DNA of 47,655 bases from Verrucomicrobiota bacterium (GTDB lineage Bacteria > Verrucomicrobiota > Kiritimatiellia > JAKQHR01), in contig JAKQHR010000127.1 of assembly GCA_029557905.1 (NCBI GenBank), positions 1 through 47,655 on the forward strand. Direction: 5' to 3'. Under the pieces are notes generated by a model. The model ran no database searches. It saw only the letters and a list, made by a program, of their open reading frames with translations, and was not told the origin of the DNA. Position numbers and translations under genes: made by a program. Shown here in pieces: positions 16,461 through 25,119 of the stretch; within the stretch, counting starts at the first letter, position 1; every line of letters starts with the position of its first letter.

Positions 16461-17413
16461 AAACACTGCGCGACATTGGTGAGTGCGAGGCGATCCGCCG
16501 ACTGGCGGGAAAGCTTTTCCCGGCCGTTGCAGAGGTGGTGGGCATCGGGGATGATGCGGCCGTCATGCATGACGAGGGGTTCAATGCGGATCTCGTGCTC
16601 ACATCCGATCCGGTCATCGAGGGCACGCATTTCACGATAGACGCGCCGCCGAAGGGGATCGGGAACAAGGCCGTGGGCCGGGTGCTGAGTGATATCGCCG
16701 CCATGGGGGCCGAGCCGCTCTGGCTGCTGATCAACATCGTGGCGCCGCCGGAAATGCCTTTTGACAAGCTCCAGCAGATCTACGCCGGCGCTTCGGCGCT
16801 GGCGCTCAAGTTCGGGGTGGCCATCATCGGCGGCGATGTGGCCAGCGGCGCCACGCTGGCGCTGCATGTGTTCGGGGTCGGGAAGCTTCCCCGGGGCACC
16901 GCCGTCTGCCGGGGCGGGGCGTCCGAGGGCGATATTCTGTATGTCACCGGGGAACTGGGCGGCAGTATCAGGAAGAAGCATCTCTTCTTTGAGCCGCGCG
17001 TGGCTGAAGGCATCTGGCTCCGGGAAAACCGCTGGGCCACCGCCATGATTGATCTGAGCGACGGACTCGCGACGGATCTGCGGCATTTGGTTGAGATGAG
17101 CCGCGCCGGAGCGGAACTGGAGCCGGACGCGCTTCCGGTTTCCCGCGCCGCGCGCGAGATGAACGACGGCATGTCTCCGCTTGATCATGCGCTGACGGAC
17201 GGGGAGGACTTTGAGCTGCTTTTCACTGTTGCGCCCGGGAATGCGGACAGCTTTGAGCAGGCCTGGCGCGCGGAATTTGAATTATCGTGCGCCAGGATCG
17301 GGAGGATCACCGGCAGAACGGGGTCCATAGTATGCCGCACGGAACGGGGCGGCATGCTGCTGACGGGTAAACGGGGCTACGAGCATTATTCCGGCCGCGG
17401 ATCCCGCGCCTAA
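16457..17413 (+). CDS. thiL: Thiamine-monophosphate kinase
   Basis: The protein has 318 residues from a GTG at 16457, preceded by GGGAG at 16444-16448 and overlapping the mtnA stop (GTGA). It phosphorylates thiamine monophosphate to the diphosphate coenzyme using ATP. Hallmarks are the metal/ATP motif GIGDDAAV, the DPVIEGTHF block, VLSDIAAMGAEP, IGGDVASG, IDLSDGLATDL and HALTDGEDFELLF. These match AIR-synthase-superfamily ThiL throughout. No other thiamine gene is adjacent. Its stop overlaps that of the convergent TPR gene by 4 bp. Confidence 0.95.
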   Translation: MKTLRDIGECEAIRRLAGKLFPAVAEVVGIGDDAAVMHDEGFNADLVLTSDPVIEGTHFTIDAPPKGIGNKAVGRVLSDIAAMGAEPLWLLINIVAPPEMPFDKLQQIYAGASALALKFGVAIIGGDVASGATLALHVFGVGKLPRGTAVCRGGASEGDILYVTGELGGSIRKKHLFFEPRVAEGIWLRENRWATAMIDLSDGLATDLRHLVEMSRAGAELEPDALPVSRAAREMNDGMSPLDHALTDGEDFELLFTVAPGNADSFEQAWRAEFELSCARIGRITGRTGSIVCRTERGGMLLTGKRGYEHYSGRGSRA

Positions 17414-18222
17414 GGGCTCTTCCCCCGCGGCGCAGTGCCGGGGCGGGCATCTTTCAGGTCCTGAAGCGAGCGGCGCACAGGCTCAAGAAAGGGGTTTACC
17501 GCGAGGGCGCGACGGTAGTATCCGGCCGCCGCCTGATCATCGCCCCGTTCCTCATGAATGTCCCCAAGATGCTCCAGGCTGGCCGCATGGCCCCATGAGG
17601 GGAAGTTGAAGGCTCTTGCGCCGGGCGGTTCCCTCTCAAAAAGCCCGGCGGCCTTCAGAAACAGTTCTTCCGCCCTGTCCGGATTTCTGAGGCGGCCGCG
17701 GCTCAGATAATATCTGAGCCCGAGGAGATAATGCACCCGCGGATTGTTCCCGCCCAGCATCAGTGCAAGTTTTTCATAGCGCCTGACCGCCGCGGTTTGC
17801 CCGCGCTGCGGGGGCCGCAGCGCGGTTACCGCCGCCAGCATGGCATAGGCTTCGGGAAATGTGCTTTGCAGCGCCGTGACTTTCATCGCGGAGTGTTCCG
17901 CCGCCCTGCTGAATACGGCCTCACCCTCCGTGTCGCGGACATCCCTGCTGTGGAGAAGCAGATGCAGTTCCGTCAGGCTTTTCATATGCCAGGCCTCATA
18001 GGAACCGGGCTCCTTCATGCAGGTATCTTCAAAGAGGCGGAGGGCCTTTTCCATGACGGCCGCATCTCTGCTGCTCTGCCCGTTCCGGAAAATTTCCATT
18101 CCTGCGGCGAGGCGGGGCACATTCTTCGGCGCGGGTCGCGGCATAAAAAGATATGCGCAGTACACGGCCACAGCCGCGAACAGCATGGCTCCCAAAATCC
18201 ACTTTAATCTTCCGGGCTTCAT
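17410..18222 (-). CDS. Membrane-anchored TPR protein of the carotenoid operon (1)
   Basis: The protein has 270 residues from the ATG at 18222; an in-frame extension upstream has no ribosome site. One N-terminal transmembrane segment (about residues 8-27, ILGAMLFAAVAVYCAYLFM) is followed by an all-helical TPR-like region. The end (PSWGHAASLEHLGDI, then YYRRALAVNPFL) is shared with the TPR protein at 21306-22067. Overall the two are clear paralogues of similar domain layout. It is the last gene of the minus-strand carotenoid operon, 47 bp after crtO. Function is unknown; a scaffold or carrier role for membrane-bound pigment enzymes is an inference from position only. Confidence 0.8.
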   Translation of the reverse strand: MKPGRLKWILGAMLFAAVAVYCAYLFMPRPAPKNVPRLAAGMEIFRNGQSSRDAAVMEKALRLFEDTCMKEPGSYEAWHMKSLTELHLLLHSRDVRDTEGEAVFSRAAEHSAMKVTALQSTFPEAYAMLAAVTALRPPQRGQTAAVRRYEKLALMLGGNNPRVHYLLGLRYYLSRGRLRNPDRAEELFLKAAGLFEREPPGARAFNFPSWGHAASLEHLGDIHEERGDDQAAAGYYRRALAVNPFLEPVRRSLQDLKDARPGTAPRGKSP

Positions 18223-18269
18223 GATCACCCCGTTAAAGATACTCGAGCAGCCGGAAAAAACACGAAAAT

Positions 18270-18749
18270 TCACCGGCGGCACATGCGGCTGGAAGCCAGT
18301 CGAATGCGGTTGTAACGCTGTGCCAGTATGCATGGAAAATTCGCCAGAAGAAGAAAGCTCGCAACGGCCCATCCCGCCCAGGCCGGATTCCAGAGGAAAA
18401 ACAGCGGGGCGCAGGCGATCTGCAGCCAGTGGGCCAGTTCTCCGCGGCAGGTTTCCATCCCGAACCGGCGATAGTATTCGGCACTGCGTTCATTCAGCCT
18501 CTTTTTCGCGAATCCTTTCTTGAACCAGGCGGCTCCGTCCGGAAGAAGAGTTTTCCATTTGCGGATGAGAAAAAGATCCTCGTAAAGGTGTCCATTCCGT
18601 TCCCATTCCCGCTTGCGGTAAAGCCATGCGTCTGGACGAAATCTGTTCGCTCTGATCTGTGTGACGCCCCAGGCGATGCCCGTTTGCAGAACAAGGCAGG
18701 CGATTACATTTAAACCGGCAATCCAGAATGGCGGCAGATGGATGATCAT
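18270..18749 (-). CDS. crtO: CrtO-like glycosyl-4,4'-diaponeurosporenoate acyltransferase
   Basis: The protein has 159 residues with hydrophobic helices at about 10-30 and 105-140. It carries the distinctive family segments: FLIRKWKTLLPDG in the middle, CRGELAHW, and ANFPCILAQRYNRIRL near the C-terminus. These correspond to RKWK..DG, RAELIHW and NVPIIIVQRYNRPRL of Staphylococcus aureus CrtO, as I recall that sequence. The enzyme adds a fatty acyl chain to the sugar of the C30 carotenoid glycoside, the last step to staphyloxanthin-type pigments, in the membrane. Its start overlaps the crtQ stop (ATGA), so the two are translationally coupled. Confidence 0.88.
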   Translation of the reverse strand: MIIHLPPFWIAGLNVIACLVLQTGIAWGVTQIRANRFRPDAWLYRKREWERNGHLYEDLFLIRKWKTLLPDGAAWFKKGFAKKRLNERSAEYYRRFGMETCRGELAHWLQIACAPLFFLWNPAWAGWAVASFLLLANFPCILAQRYNRIRLASSRMCRR

Positions 18750-19837
18750 GATTCATTCCCCGCGGCCCCGACAGTGCGGCCTTTCCAGTTTGCCTGCTGC
18801 GGGAGGGCGCTGATCCAGAAAAAGAAAAAAAGGAAAACGGGATAGAACAGGGCGGCGGCAAACGGGAAGTTCCCAATCCGCCGGAAGTGCCACCGCATCT
18901 GGATGACAAACAGCAGATAAAGCAGAAGCCATGCAATGCCTGTTCCCGCCGTGCGCAGGGGCGCGAGCAGCAGCATCAGGGCTGTTCCCGCTGCCGCCGC
19001 AAGCCAGGCAACCATCAGGAGAAGGAGCGGCCGCGGAGTGCAGGCGGCTCCGGAACCGAACGCTTTGCGCCATCCGCCCGCGAGGCTTGCAAAACCGTCG
19101 GGATACATCCGGATCCCGAGGCTTCTCTCCCCCCCAACGCAGCGGACGGGAATTCCTTCCGCCCGGAAGAGGGGTGCCAGATGCAGGTTTTCAAGAATGT
19201 GCTGCCGCACACTTTCGTGCCCGCCGATTTTGAAGTAATCCTCTTTTGAAACCATCAGGAACTGGCCGTAAAGTCCCGCGCTGCGGTCAGTGCGCGACCA
19301 GATGGAAAACGCATTCATGGAGGCCGCCATGATGACGTTGAAGAAGACCGAAAACCATTCATAGGGTTTGCGGGTAAAATGGAAAGGAATCACGGACAGC
19401 GCGCCTTTTTTCTCTTCCCATGTGGAGGTGATTCCGGCAAGCCCGCCGTCTTCCAGCCAGGTGTCCGCATCCATGAAGATCAGTATTTTGCTCTGTGCCG
19501 CCTGCGCCCCCTGATGACAGGCCCAGGTTTTCCCGGTCCAGCCTGCCGGGAGCGGTGCGGAACCTGTCACGCGCGCCCCGGCCTGCCGGGCAATTTCAGC
19601 GGTCCGGTCAGTGGAGTGATCGTCCACGACGATAATTTCAAGCGGGCCGGGAATCTGGCGCTTCAGCGATTCCAGCAGGCGCGGGAGGTTGCGCTCTTCG
19701 TCCCGCGCGGGGATGATGACGGACGGGGCCGGCGCGGATGACGGGCGTTTGCGGCAGAGAGGGATGCGCCAGAGCATCAGAATGCCGGCAAACCAGATGC
19801 CCAGATCAAGAAGCCACAATGTTAGTTCCGGTCCCAT
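18746..19837 (-). CDS. crtQ: CrtQ-like 4,4'-diaponeurosporenoate glycosyltransferase
   Basis: The protein has 363 residues. A leading hydrophobic segment is followed by a GT2 domain (SVIIPARDEERNL, EIIVVDDHSTDRT, IFMDADTWL). The central region matches CrtQ more than generic GT2 enzymes: SVIPFHFTRKPYEWF, KEDYFKIGGH, RMYPDGFASLAGGWRKAFGSGA, then two or three C-terminal helices ending near WKGRTVG. It transfers glucose to the carboxyl of a C30 carotenoic acid at the membrane. The first 16 nt overlap the end of crtP and the last four overlap crtO. A generic membrane GT2 is the alternative, but operon context with crtP and crtO makes CrtQ the stronger call. Confidence 0.88.
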   Translation of the reverse strand: MGPELTLWLLDLGIWFAGILMLWRIPLCRKRPSSAPAPSVIIPARDEERNLPRLLESLKRQIPGPLEIIVVDDHSTDRTAEIARQAGARVTGSAPLPAGWTGKTWACHQGAQAAQSKILIFMDADTWLEDGGLAGITSTWEEKKGALSVIPFHFTRKPYEWFSVFFNVIMAASMNAFSIWSRTDRSAGLYGQFLMVSKEDYFKIGGHESVRQHILENLHLAPLFRAEGIPVRCVGGERSLGIRMYPDGFASLAGGWRKAFGSGAACTPRPLLLLMVAWLAAAAGTALMLLLAPLRTAGTGIAWLLLYLLFVIQMRWHFRRIGNFPFAAALFYPVFLFFFFWISALPQQANWKGRTVGAAGNES

Positions 19838-21309
19838 TCGATGATTTTCTTGCAGACGTTCTGGCCGCAGAGCACCACCATCGGCATGCCGCCGCCGGGA
19901 TTGACCGACCCGCCGGTGAAGAAGAGATTGTCATATCGCGTGCTCTGCTTCGGGGCCTTGAACGCGAGGTTCTTCGTCATGCTGGATACCACGCCGTAGA
20001 TGGAGCCCTTGTTGGAATAGTACTGCCTTTGAATATCCAGCGGGGTCCAGACATGCTCAAAGACCGTGTGTTTTCGAAGGTCCTTCAGCCCCATGCTTTC
20101 CAGGCGGTCGATGATATGCTCCTTGAACTGGAGATAATCCTCCTGCGAGAGCGGATTGCTGTCGCTGATGTACGGGATGTGGGGGAGTATCTTCAGGCAT
20201 TCGCAGCCCGGCGGAGCCACCGTCGGGTCCGTGCGGGATGCCGCCACGAGATAGATCGTCGGATTATGGGGCAGCACCTTGTCGCGGAAAACGCTTTTGA
20301 AGTGCTTCTTCTGGTTGCTGGAGAAGAAGAAATTATGATGCGCCAGCTGGTCGTATTTGCAGTCGAGGCCGAGATCAAGCACAAGTCCCGAGCACGCCGG
20401 CTCAAAGCGCTCAAGTTTCTTCATGAATGCCGCGTCCTCGTGAAGCAGTCTCTGGCAGGCCGGAATCACCTCCATATTGGAGACGATGATGCCGGCATCC
20501 ACAGCCGTCCCGTCGGCCAGTGTCAGGCCTGTGACCCTGTTCCCGCTTTTCCGGATGGCGGTTACCTCGGAATTGAGGTGCACCCTGATGCCCAGCTCGT
20601 CCATCAGGCGGCCAAGCCCCCGGGCGATGCCGTAGAGTCCGCCGTCCACATACCACAGGTCATAGCGGAACTGAATGACCGGCAGGCAGTTCATAAACCC
20701 CGGCGCATCATAGGCGGATGAGCCGACATACTTGATGAAGAAATCAAAAATGTCCTGCAGATAACGGTTTGAAATCCGCTTGGCGACCCCCTGATGCATG
20801 GTGTGCCACAGGTCGAACTTGAAGAACGTCGAGCCGGTGTAGAACTTCATGAAATCGCGAATGGTGTCCAGGCCGTGCTCGAAGTAGCCCTTTTCCACAA
20901 GATCATATTGTTCAGCGGCATAGTTCAGGAACGCCTCCACCTGTTTGGCCGCACCGGGTTCAAGCTGCTCGGCTTCAGCCGCCATCCTGTCCTTTTCCAT
21001 GAAGAGATTCACGACGGTCCCGTCGTCAAAGAAGTTTCTCCAATGCGGCGTCAGGGGGCGAATGGGAAAGTAATCGGACATTTTCCGTCCCGACCGGGTG
21101 AACAGGCGCTCAAAGATATGGGGCAGGGTCAGAATGGACGGCCCCATGTCAAACGTGTAGCCCTGTTTGCTTAATACGTTGAGCTTGCCTCCGATGCGGT
21201 CGTTTTTCTCGTAAATGCTGACCGGATAACCCTCCTGCGCGAGGGAGATGGCAGCGGAAATTCCCCCCAGCCCGGAACCGATGACGGCGACTTTTTTATG
21301 CCTGTTCAT
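19822..21309 (-). CDS. crtP: CrtP-like 4,4'-diaponeurosporene oxygenase
   Basis: The protein has 495 residues from the ATG at 21309, eight bases after AAGGAG and overlapping the TPR stop (ATGA). An FAD-binding N-terminus (VIGSGLGGISAAISLAQEG) and the C-terminal GGSVNPGGGMPMV motif identify a CrtI-superfamily enzyme. Several stretches are specific to the CrtP branch: DMGPSILTLPHIFERLF, FIKYVGSSAYDAP, HHNFFF, KVLPHNPTIYLV, MGLKDLRKH and VWTPLDIQ. CrtP oxidises the terminal methyl group of C30 carotenes to the aldehyde. The neighbouring aldehyde dehydrogenase and CrtQ would take the product onward. Confidence 0.9.
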   Translation of the reverse strand: MNRHKKVAVIGSGLGGISAAISLAQEGYPVSIYEKNDRIGGKLNVLSKQGYTFDMGPSILTLPHIFERLFTRSGRKMSDYFPIRPLTPHWRNFFDDGTVVNLFMEKDRMAAEAEQLEPGAAKQVEAFLNYAAEQYDLVEKGYFEHGLDTIRDFMKFYTGSTFFKFDLWHTMHQGVAKRISNRYLQDIFDFFIKYVGSSAYDAPGFMNCLPVIQFRYDLWYVDGGLYGIARGLGRLMDELGIRVHLNSEVTAIRKSGNRVTGLTLADGTAVDAGIIVSNMEVIPACQRLLHEDAAFMKKLERFEPACSGLVLDLGLDCKYDQLAHHNFFFSSNQKKHFKSVFRDKVLPHNPTIYLVAASRTDPTVAPPGCECLKILPHIPYISDSNPLSQEDYLQFKEHIIDRLESMGLKDLRKHTVFEHVWTPLDIQRQYYSNKGSIYGVVSSMTKNLAFKAPKQSTRYDNLFFTGGSVNPGGGMPMVVLCGQNVCKKIIEWDRN

Positions 21310-22067
21310 TTTTGTATCTCCTTCAGCAGTTTCCTGATCCCGTCCAGATGAGGGTTGACGGCGAGCGCTTCGCGATAGAACTCGGCCGCCTCCCGGTTGT
21401 TGTTCTCTTCGCGGCTGATTTCTCCAAGAAACATCAGGCAGTGCGCGTGTCCCCATGCGGGATATCTGAAAACGCGTCGGCCGGGCTGGTCGTGTTCGAA
21501 AAGTTCTGCGGCTCGAAGCAGATATTCGCGGGCTTTCTTCCGGCTGCCGAACGGACGGGGCGCAAAATGGCGGCTCATTCCCATCAGGTACCAGATGCGG
21601 GGGTTTTCGGGGTCGAGCGCAAGCGCCTCCTTCTGGAGATGCTGCAGCCGGGGCCCGCGCCAGATTGCGGTGGCCGGATGCTCCGCGATGGCCATGCCCA
21701 TCAGCACCGCCTTCAGTGCGCTGGCTTCGCCGAAATCCTGCTTGAGTGCCCGGGTCCTGTCCATCGAATGCTCCGCGTCCTTTCGCAGTTTCGCCGTCAG
21801 GGCCTTGTCGGCTTCAGCCGCCCTGCTTTCATGGACAAGCATCAGATGGAACTCCGCGAGTCCCTTCAGATACCAGGGTTCAAACTGTTCAGGATTCGAT
21901 GCGGTGGAGCGGCGGAAATGCTCCAGCGCCTGTTCCAGCCGGACGGGATCCCACCGGGACATGCCCTCTTCAAGAAGGGCCATTCCCTGAAGCACATGTG
22001 CCGGCGTGCGCGCGGGGGCGAACAGGGGGCAAAGCAGGGCGGCCAGCATTGCCGCCGCAAATGTCAT
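21306..22067 (-). CDS. Exported TPR protein of the carotenoid operon (2)
   Basis: The protein has 253 residues from the ATG at 22067, with AGAGG four bases upstream; an ATG at 22094 is an alternative. The N-terminus (MTFAAAMLAALLCPLFAPA) is a signal peptide or uncleaved anchor. The rest is TPR-like, including PWYLKGLAEFHLMLVHES, NPRIWYLMGMSRHF and YREALAVNPHL. It is a paralogue of the TPR protein at 17410-18222, sharing the YPAWGHAHCLMFLGEI-type segment. As the first gene of the minus-strand operon its stop overlaps the crtP start, so the pair is translationally coupled. Its role is unknown, but coupling to a pigment oxygenase suggests a function in the same process. Confidence 0.8.
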   Translation of the reverse strand: MTFAAAMLAALLCPLFAPARTPAHVLQGMALLEEGMSRWDPVRLEQALEHFRRSTASNPEQFEPWYLKGLAEFHLMLVHESRAAEADKALTAKLRKDAEHSMDRTRALKQDFGEASALKAVLMGMAIAEHPATAIWRGPRLQHLQKEALALDPENPRIWYLMGMSRHFAPRPFGSRKKAREYLLRAAELFEHDQPGRRVFRYPAWGHAHCLMFLGEISREENNNREAAEFYREALAVNPHLDGIRKLLKEIQK

Positions 22068-22145
22068 GTTTCCTCTTTGTCGCAAGACGTGCATTTCCTC
22101 TTGCGGGAAAATAACCGCTTTTTGCGCACATGGATATTAAAAAAT

Positions 22146-22174
22146 CTGACAACCTGCCGGATAAGCGCTATAAG
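22146..22174 (+). promoter_or_regulatory. Candidate promoter of the aldH-crtN-phr operon (leaderless type)
   Basis: CTGACA (22146-22151), a 17-bp spacer and TATAAG (22169-22174) are both five-of-six matches to the sigma70 consensus. Six bases (22175-22180) separate the -10 from an ATG at 22181, so transcription would begin at or next to that codon. This favours 22181 over the ATG at 22130, which lies upstream of the promoter. Confidence 0.5.
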
Positions 22175-22180
22175 TGCGAC

Positions 22181-23560
22181 ATGACAGAAAGCTTTTGCGA
22201 TCTGAAAATGCGCGAATATTTCGCGGCCGGCCGCACCCGCGACCTTGCGTTTCGCCTGCAGAGCCTGTCCAGGCTCGCCCGCGCTGTTGAACAGTCCGAG
22301 GCCGAAATTCTTGATGCGCTTAAGAAAGATATGGGAAAACCGGCCATAGAAGCCTATGCGTCGGAACCAGGTTTTGTCCTGCGCGACATCCGTTATACCA
22401 TGAAACACCTGCGCCGCTGGGCGCGGCCCCGCCGCGAGTCCGTGCCTCCGATGCTGTGGCCGGGTCGGGCGCGACTGATTCCCGAACCGCGCGGGGTGGT
22501 TCTCATCATGGGACCGTGGAACTATCCATTCCAGCTGGTGCTTTCTCCGCTTGTCGCGGCCGTGGCCGCTGGAAACTGTGCGGTGATCAAGCCGTCGGAA
22601 TACGCCCCGCACACTTCTGCCGTGATCAGGCATGTCCTGTCGGCCGCGTTTCCCGACGACCATGTGCGTGTTGTTGAGGGCGATTACACCGCCGCGGAAA
22701 CTCTTCTGCAAAACAGATTTGATTATATATTTTTCACGGGGGGCACGGAGACCGGCCGCAGGGTGATGGCGGCCGCTGCAAGGCATCTGACGCCGGTGAC
22801 GCTGGAACTCGGCGGCAAGAGTCCCGCCATCGTCTGCGCCGACGCAGATATCCCGGTGGCGGCCCGCAGGATTGCGCGGGGAAAATTCATGAACGCGGGC
22901 CAGACCTGCGTGGCTCCAGATCATGTGTGGGTGGACCGGTCGGCGGCAGGGGGCTTTGTTGAGGAGATCGCAAAGGCCGTTACGGAGTTTTATGGTCCGG
23001 ACCCGGAAACCAGCCCCGATTACGGCCGCATTGTGAGCGCGAAGCATGTTCAGCGGCTGGCGCGGTATCTTGAGGGTCAGACGATTGTGCATGGCGGACA
23101 GCATAATTCGGCATCGAAATATTTTGCGCCCGCCATTCTGCTGAATCCCCGGCTCGACGCTCCAGTCATGCGCGAGGAAATCTTCGGGCCGGTGCTGCCG
23201 GTCATTGAGTACAGTTCACTGGATACCGCGGTTGCGGAAATTCAGAAAATGCCCTCGCCGCTTGCGCTCTATGTCTTCTCGTCATCAAATGAGCTGGCCG
23301 AAGACCTGCTGGCGCGCATTCCCTCAGGCGGGGCGTGTGTCAACGATACAATCAGTCATCTTCTTGTTGAGGGACTCCCGTTCGGAGGCATCGGCGAAAG
23401 CGGGATAGGGGCGTATCACGGCCGTGCCGGGTTCGACGCGTTCACGCACTGGCGCGGGACAGTGAGGCGCGGAGCCCGGCCGGACATGCCGCAGGCGTAC
23501 CCGCCCTATGGGATGACGCTAAAAACCTTCAAAAAGATTTACCGCTGGCTGACGGGCTGA
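22181..23560 (+). CDS. aldH: Aldehyde dehydrogenase of the C30 carotenoid pathway
   Basis: The protein has 459 residues from the ATG at 22181; a start at 22130 would give 476. It is a class 3-like aldehyde dehydrogenase: GPWNYPFQL near the cofactor site, FTGGTETGRRV, catalytic glutamate in VTLELGGKSP, catalytic cysteine in NAGQTCVAPD, and EEIFGPVLPV. The C-terminal hydrophobic/basic tail (KTFKKIYRWL) suggests membrane association, as in fatty-aldehyde dehydrogenases. By context it should oxidise the C30 apo-carotenoid aldehyde made by CrtP to the acid used by CrtQ. In S. aureus the equivalent gene is outside the crt operon; here it is in the locus. A general long-chain aldehyde dehydrogenase is the alternative. 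Confidence 0.85.
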   Translation: MTESFCDLKMREYFAAGRTRDLAFRLQSLSRLARAVEQSEAEILDALKKDMGKPAIEAYASEPGFVLRDIRYTMKHLRRWARPRRESVPPMLWPGRARLIPEPRGVVLIMGPWNYPFQLVLSPLVAAVAAGNCAVIKPSEYAPHTSAVIRHVLSAAFPDDHVRVVEGDYTAAETLLQNRFDYIFFTGGTETGRRVMAAAARHLTPVTLELGGKSPAIVCADADIPVAARRIARGKFMNAGQTCVAPDHVWVDRSAAGGFVEEIAKAVTEFYGPDPETSPDYGRIVSAKHVQRLARYLEGQTIVHGGQHNSASKYFAPAILLNPRLDAPVMREEIFGPVLPVIEYSSLDTAVAEIQKMPSPLALYVFSSSNELAEDLLARIPSGGACVNDTISHLLVEGLPFGGIGESGIGAYHGRAGFDAFTHWRGTVRRGARPDMPQAYPPYGMTLKTFKKIYRWLTG

Positions 23561-23593
23561 TATCGTACAGGTTCAAAATATGGGGAGGCACTG

Positions 23594-25117
23594 ATGGCAG
23601 AGCAGGCTGAGAAGAAACATGTTGTTGTGATCGGGGCCGGGCCAGGAGGGCTGACAGCAGCCATGATTCTGGCGCATCGCGGATTCCGCGTCACCGTTTG
23701 CGAGGCGCAGCCGCACGTGGGCGGCCGCAACGGCGCCATCAGGCTTGGACCGTACACCTTCGATATCGGGCCCACCTTTCTGATGCTCAAGGATATTCTG
23801 GATGAGGTGTTCCGTGAGGCGGGCGGCGACGCGGACAAGGCCATGGACATGCGCCGCCTCGAACCGATGTACCGCCTGCAGTATCAGGACAAGTACATCG
23901 AAACCTCGACCGACCACGAGAAGATGAAAAGCGAGATCGCGCGCGTTTTCCCGGGTCATGAGAACCGCTACGACAAGTTCTTCAAGCAGGAGCAGACGCG
24001 GTTCCGCTATTTGTTCCCGTGCCTGCAGAAGTCCTATCATCGCTTCCGCACGATGTTTGCGCCGGACATGATCAAGGCCCTCCCGTACATCGCCGCCGGG
24101 AAGAGCCTTTTCGATGTCATGTACGGAATCTTCGGGAACCGGGACCTTGCCCTCACGTTCACTTTTCAGGCCAAGTATCTGGGCATGTCGCCGTGGGAAT
24201 GCCCCGGTCTGTTTTCCATCATTCCCTACATCGAGCACGGCTTCGGCATCTATCATCCGATCGGCGGTCTCAGCCGCATTTCCGAAACGATGGCCGACCA
24301 GGCCCGCGCGAACGGTGCGGAAATCCGTCTCAGCGCACCCGTCGAAAAAATAATTGTAAAAGACCGCCGGGCCAAAGGCGTCCGCCTTGCCGGGGGCGAG
24401 GTCATCGAGGCCGACGATGTCGTGATCAACGCGGACTTCGGCTATGCGGCGCAGAATCTGTTTGAACCCGGGGTCCTGCGCAAGTGGACGCCGCAGAAGC
24501 TGCAGAAGATGCGGCTGTCCTGCTCCATTTTCATGATGTATCTGGGCGTGGACAAGTCATACGACCTGCCTCATCACACCGTGTTCTTCGCAAAGGACTA
24601 CCGCCGCAATGTGGAGGACGTGTTCCATCTGCGCGACCCCGGAACGGACATTTCCTTCTATGTCCGCAATGCGTCGCTGACGGATCCGACGCTCGCTCCG
24701 CCGGGGCACAGCGCCCTCTATGTGCTGGTTCCGGTTGCCAACCTGCGCGCGCCCGTGGACTGGGCCGCCAAGCGCGATTCATTTCGCGAAGTGGTGCTGA
24801 AGAACATCGAGGAGCGCACGCCCATGAAGGACATCCGTTCACACATCAGGGAGGAAAAAATCATTGGCCCGCGCGAATGGCGCGATGACCTCAATGTGTA
24901 CGAGGGCGCGACCTTCAACCTCGCCCACAACCTGACGCAGATGCTGTATTTCCGTCCGCGCAACAAGTTCGAGGAGGTCGGGAACTGTTATCTGGTCGGC
25001 GGCGGCACCCATCCGGGAAGCGGCCTGCCGACGATCTACGAGTCCGGCCGGATTGCCGCCAACCTGATCGCGCGTTCGCATCAGGTGCCGTTTGTTTCCG
25101 GCAACCTGGAAGTCTGA
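23594..25117 (+). CDS. crtN: CrtN-like C30 carotenoid desaturase (CrtI superfamily)
   Basis: The protein has 507 residues; GGGGAGG just upstream of the ATG at 23594 is a strong ribosome site. FAD-binding VIGAGPGGLTAAMIL opens the protein, DIGPTFLML follows, and the family's C-terminal signature is YLVGGGTHPGSGLPTIYESG. It introduces conjugated double bonds into a colourless polyprenyl precursor. With CrtP, CrtQ and CrtO encoded alongside, a C30 substrate (4,4'-diapophytoene or squalene) is most likely, although the sequence alone does not exclude a C40 phytoene desaturase. It lies 33 bp after aldH and 2 bp before the photolyase. Confidence 0.85.
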   Translation: MAEQAEKKHVVVIGAGPGGLTAAMILAHRGFRVTVCEAQPHVGGRNGAIRLGPYTFDIGPTFLMLKDILDEVFREAGGDADKAMDMRRLEPMYRLQYQDKYIETSTDHEKMKSEIARVFPGHENRYDKFFKQEQTRFRYLFPCLQKSYHRFRTMFAPDMIKALPYIAAGKSLFDVMYGIFGNRDLALTFTFQAKYLGMSPWECPGLFSIIPYIEHGFGIYHPIGGLSRISETMADQARANGAEIRLSAPVEKIIVKDRRAKGVRLAGGEVIEADDVVINADFGYAAQNLFEPGVLRKWTPQKLQKMRLSCSIFMMYLGVDKSYDLPHHTVFFAKDYRRNVEDVFHLRDPGTDISFYVRNASLTDPTLAPPGHSALYVLVPVANLRAPVDWAAKRDSFREVVLKNIEERTPMKDIRSHIREEKIIGPREWRDDLNVYEGATFNLAHNLTQMLYFRPRNKFEEVGNCYLVGGGTHPGSGLPTIYESGRIAANLIARSHQVPFVSGNLEV

Positions 25118-25119
25118 CC

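Noticed and set aside
15294-16466. 390-codon minus-strand frame opposite mtnA
   Set aside because: The opposite strand encodes an unmistakable MtnA; this frame has no recognisable motif.
22130-22180. Start of the aldehyde dehydrogenase at ATG 22130
   Set aside because: No ribosome site precedes it and a good promoter lies inside the extra segment. It is kept as an alternative only.
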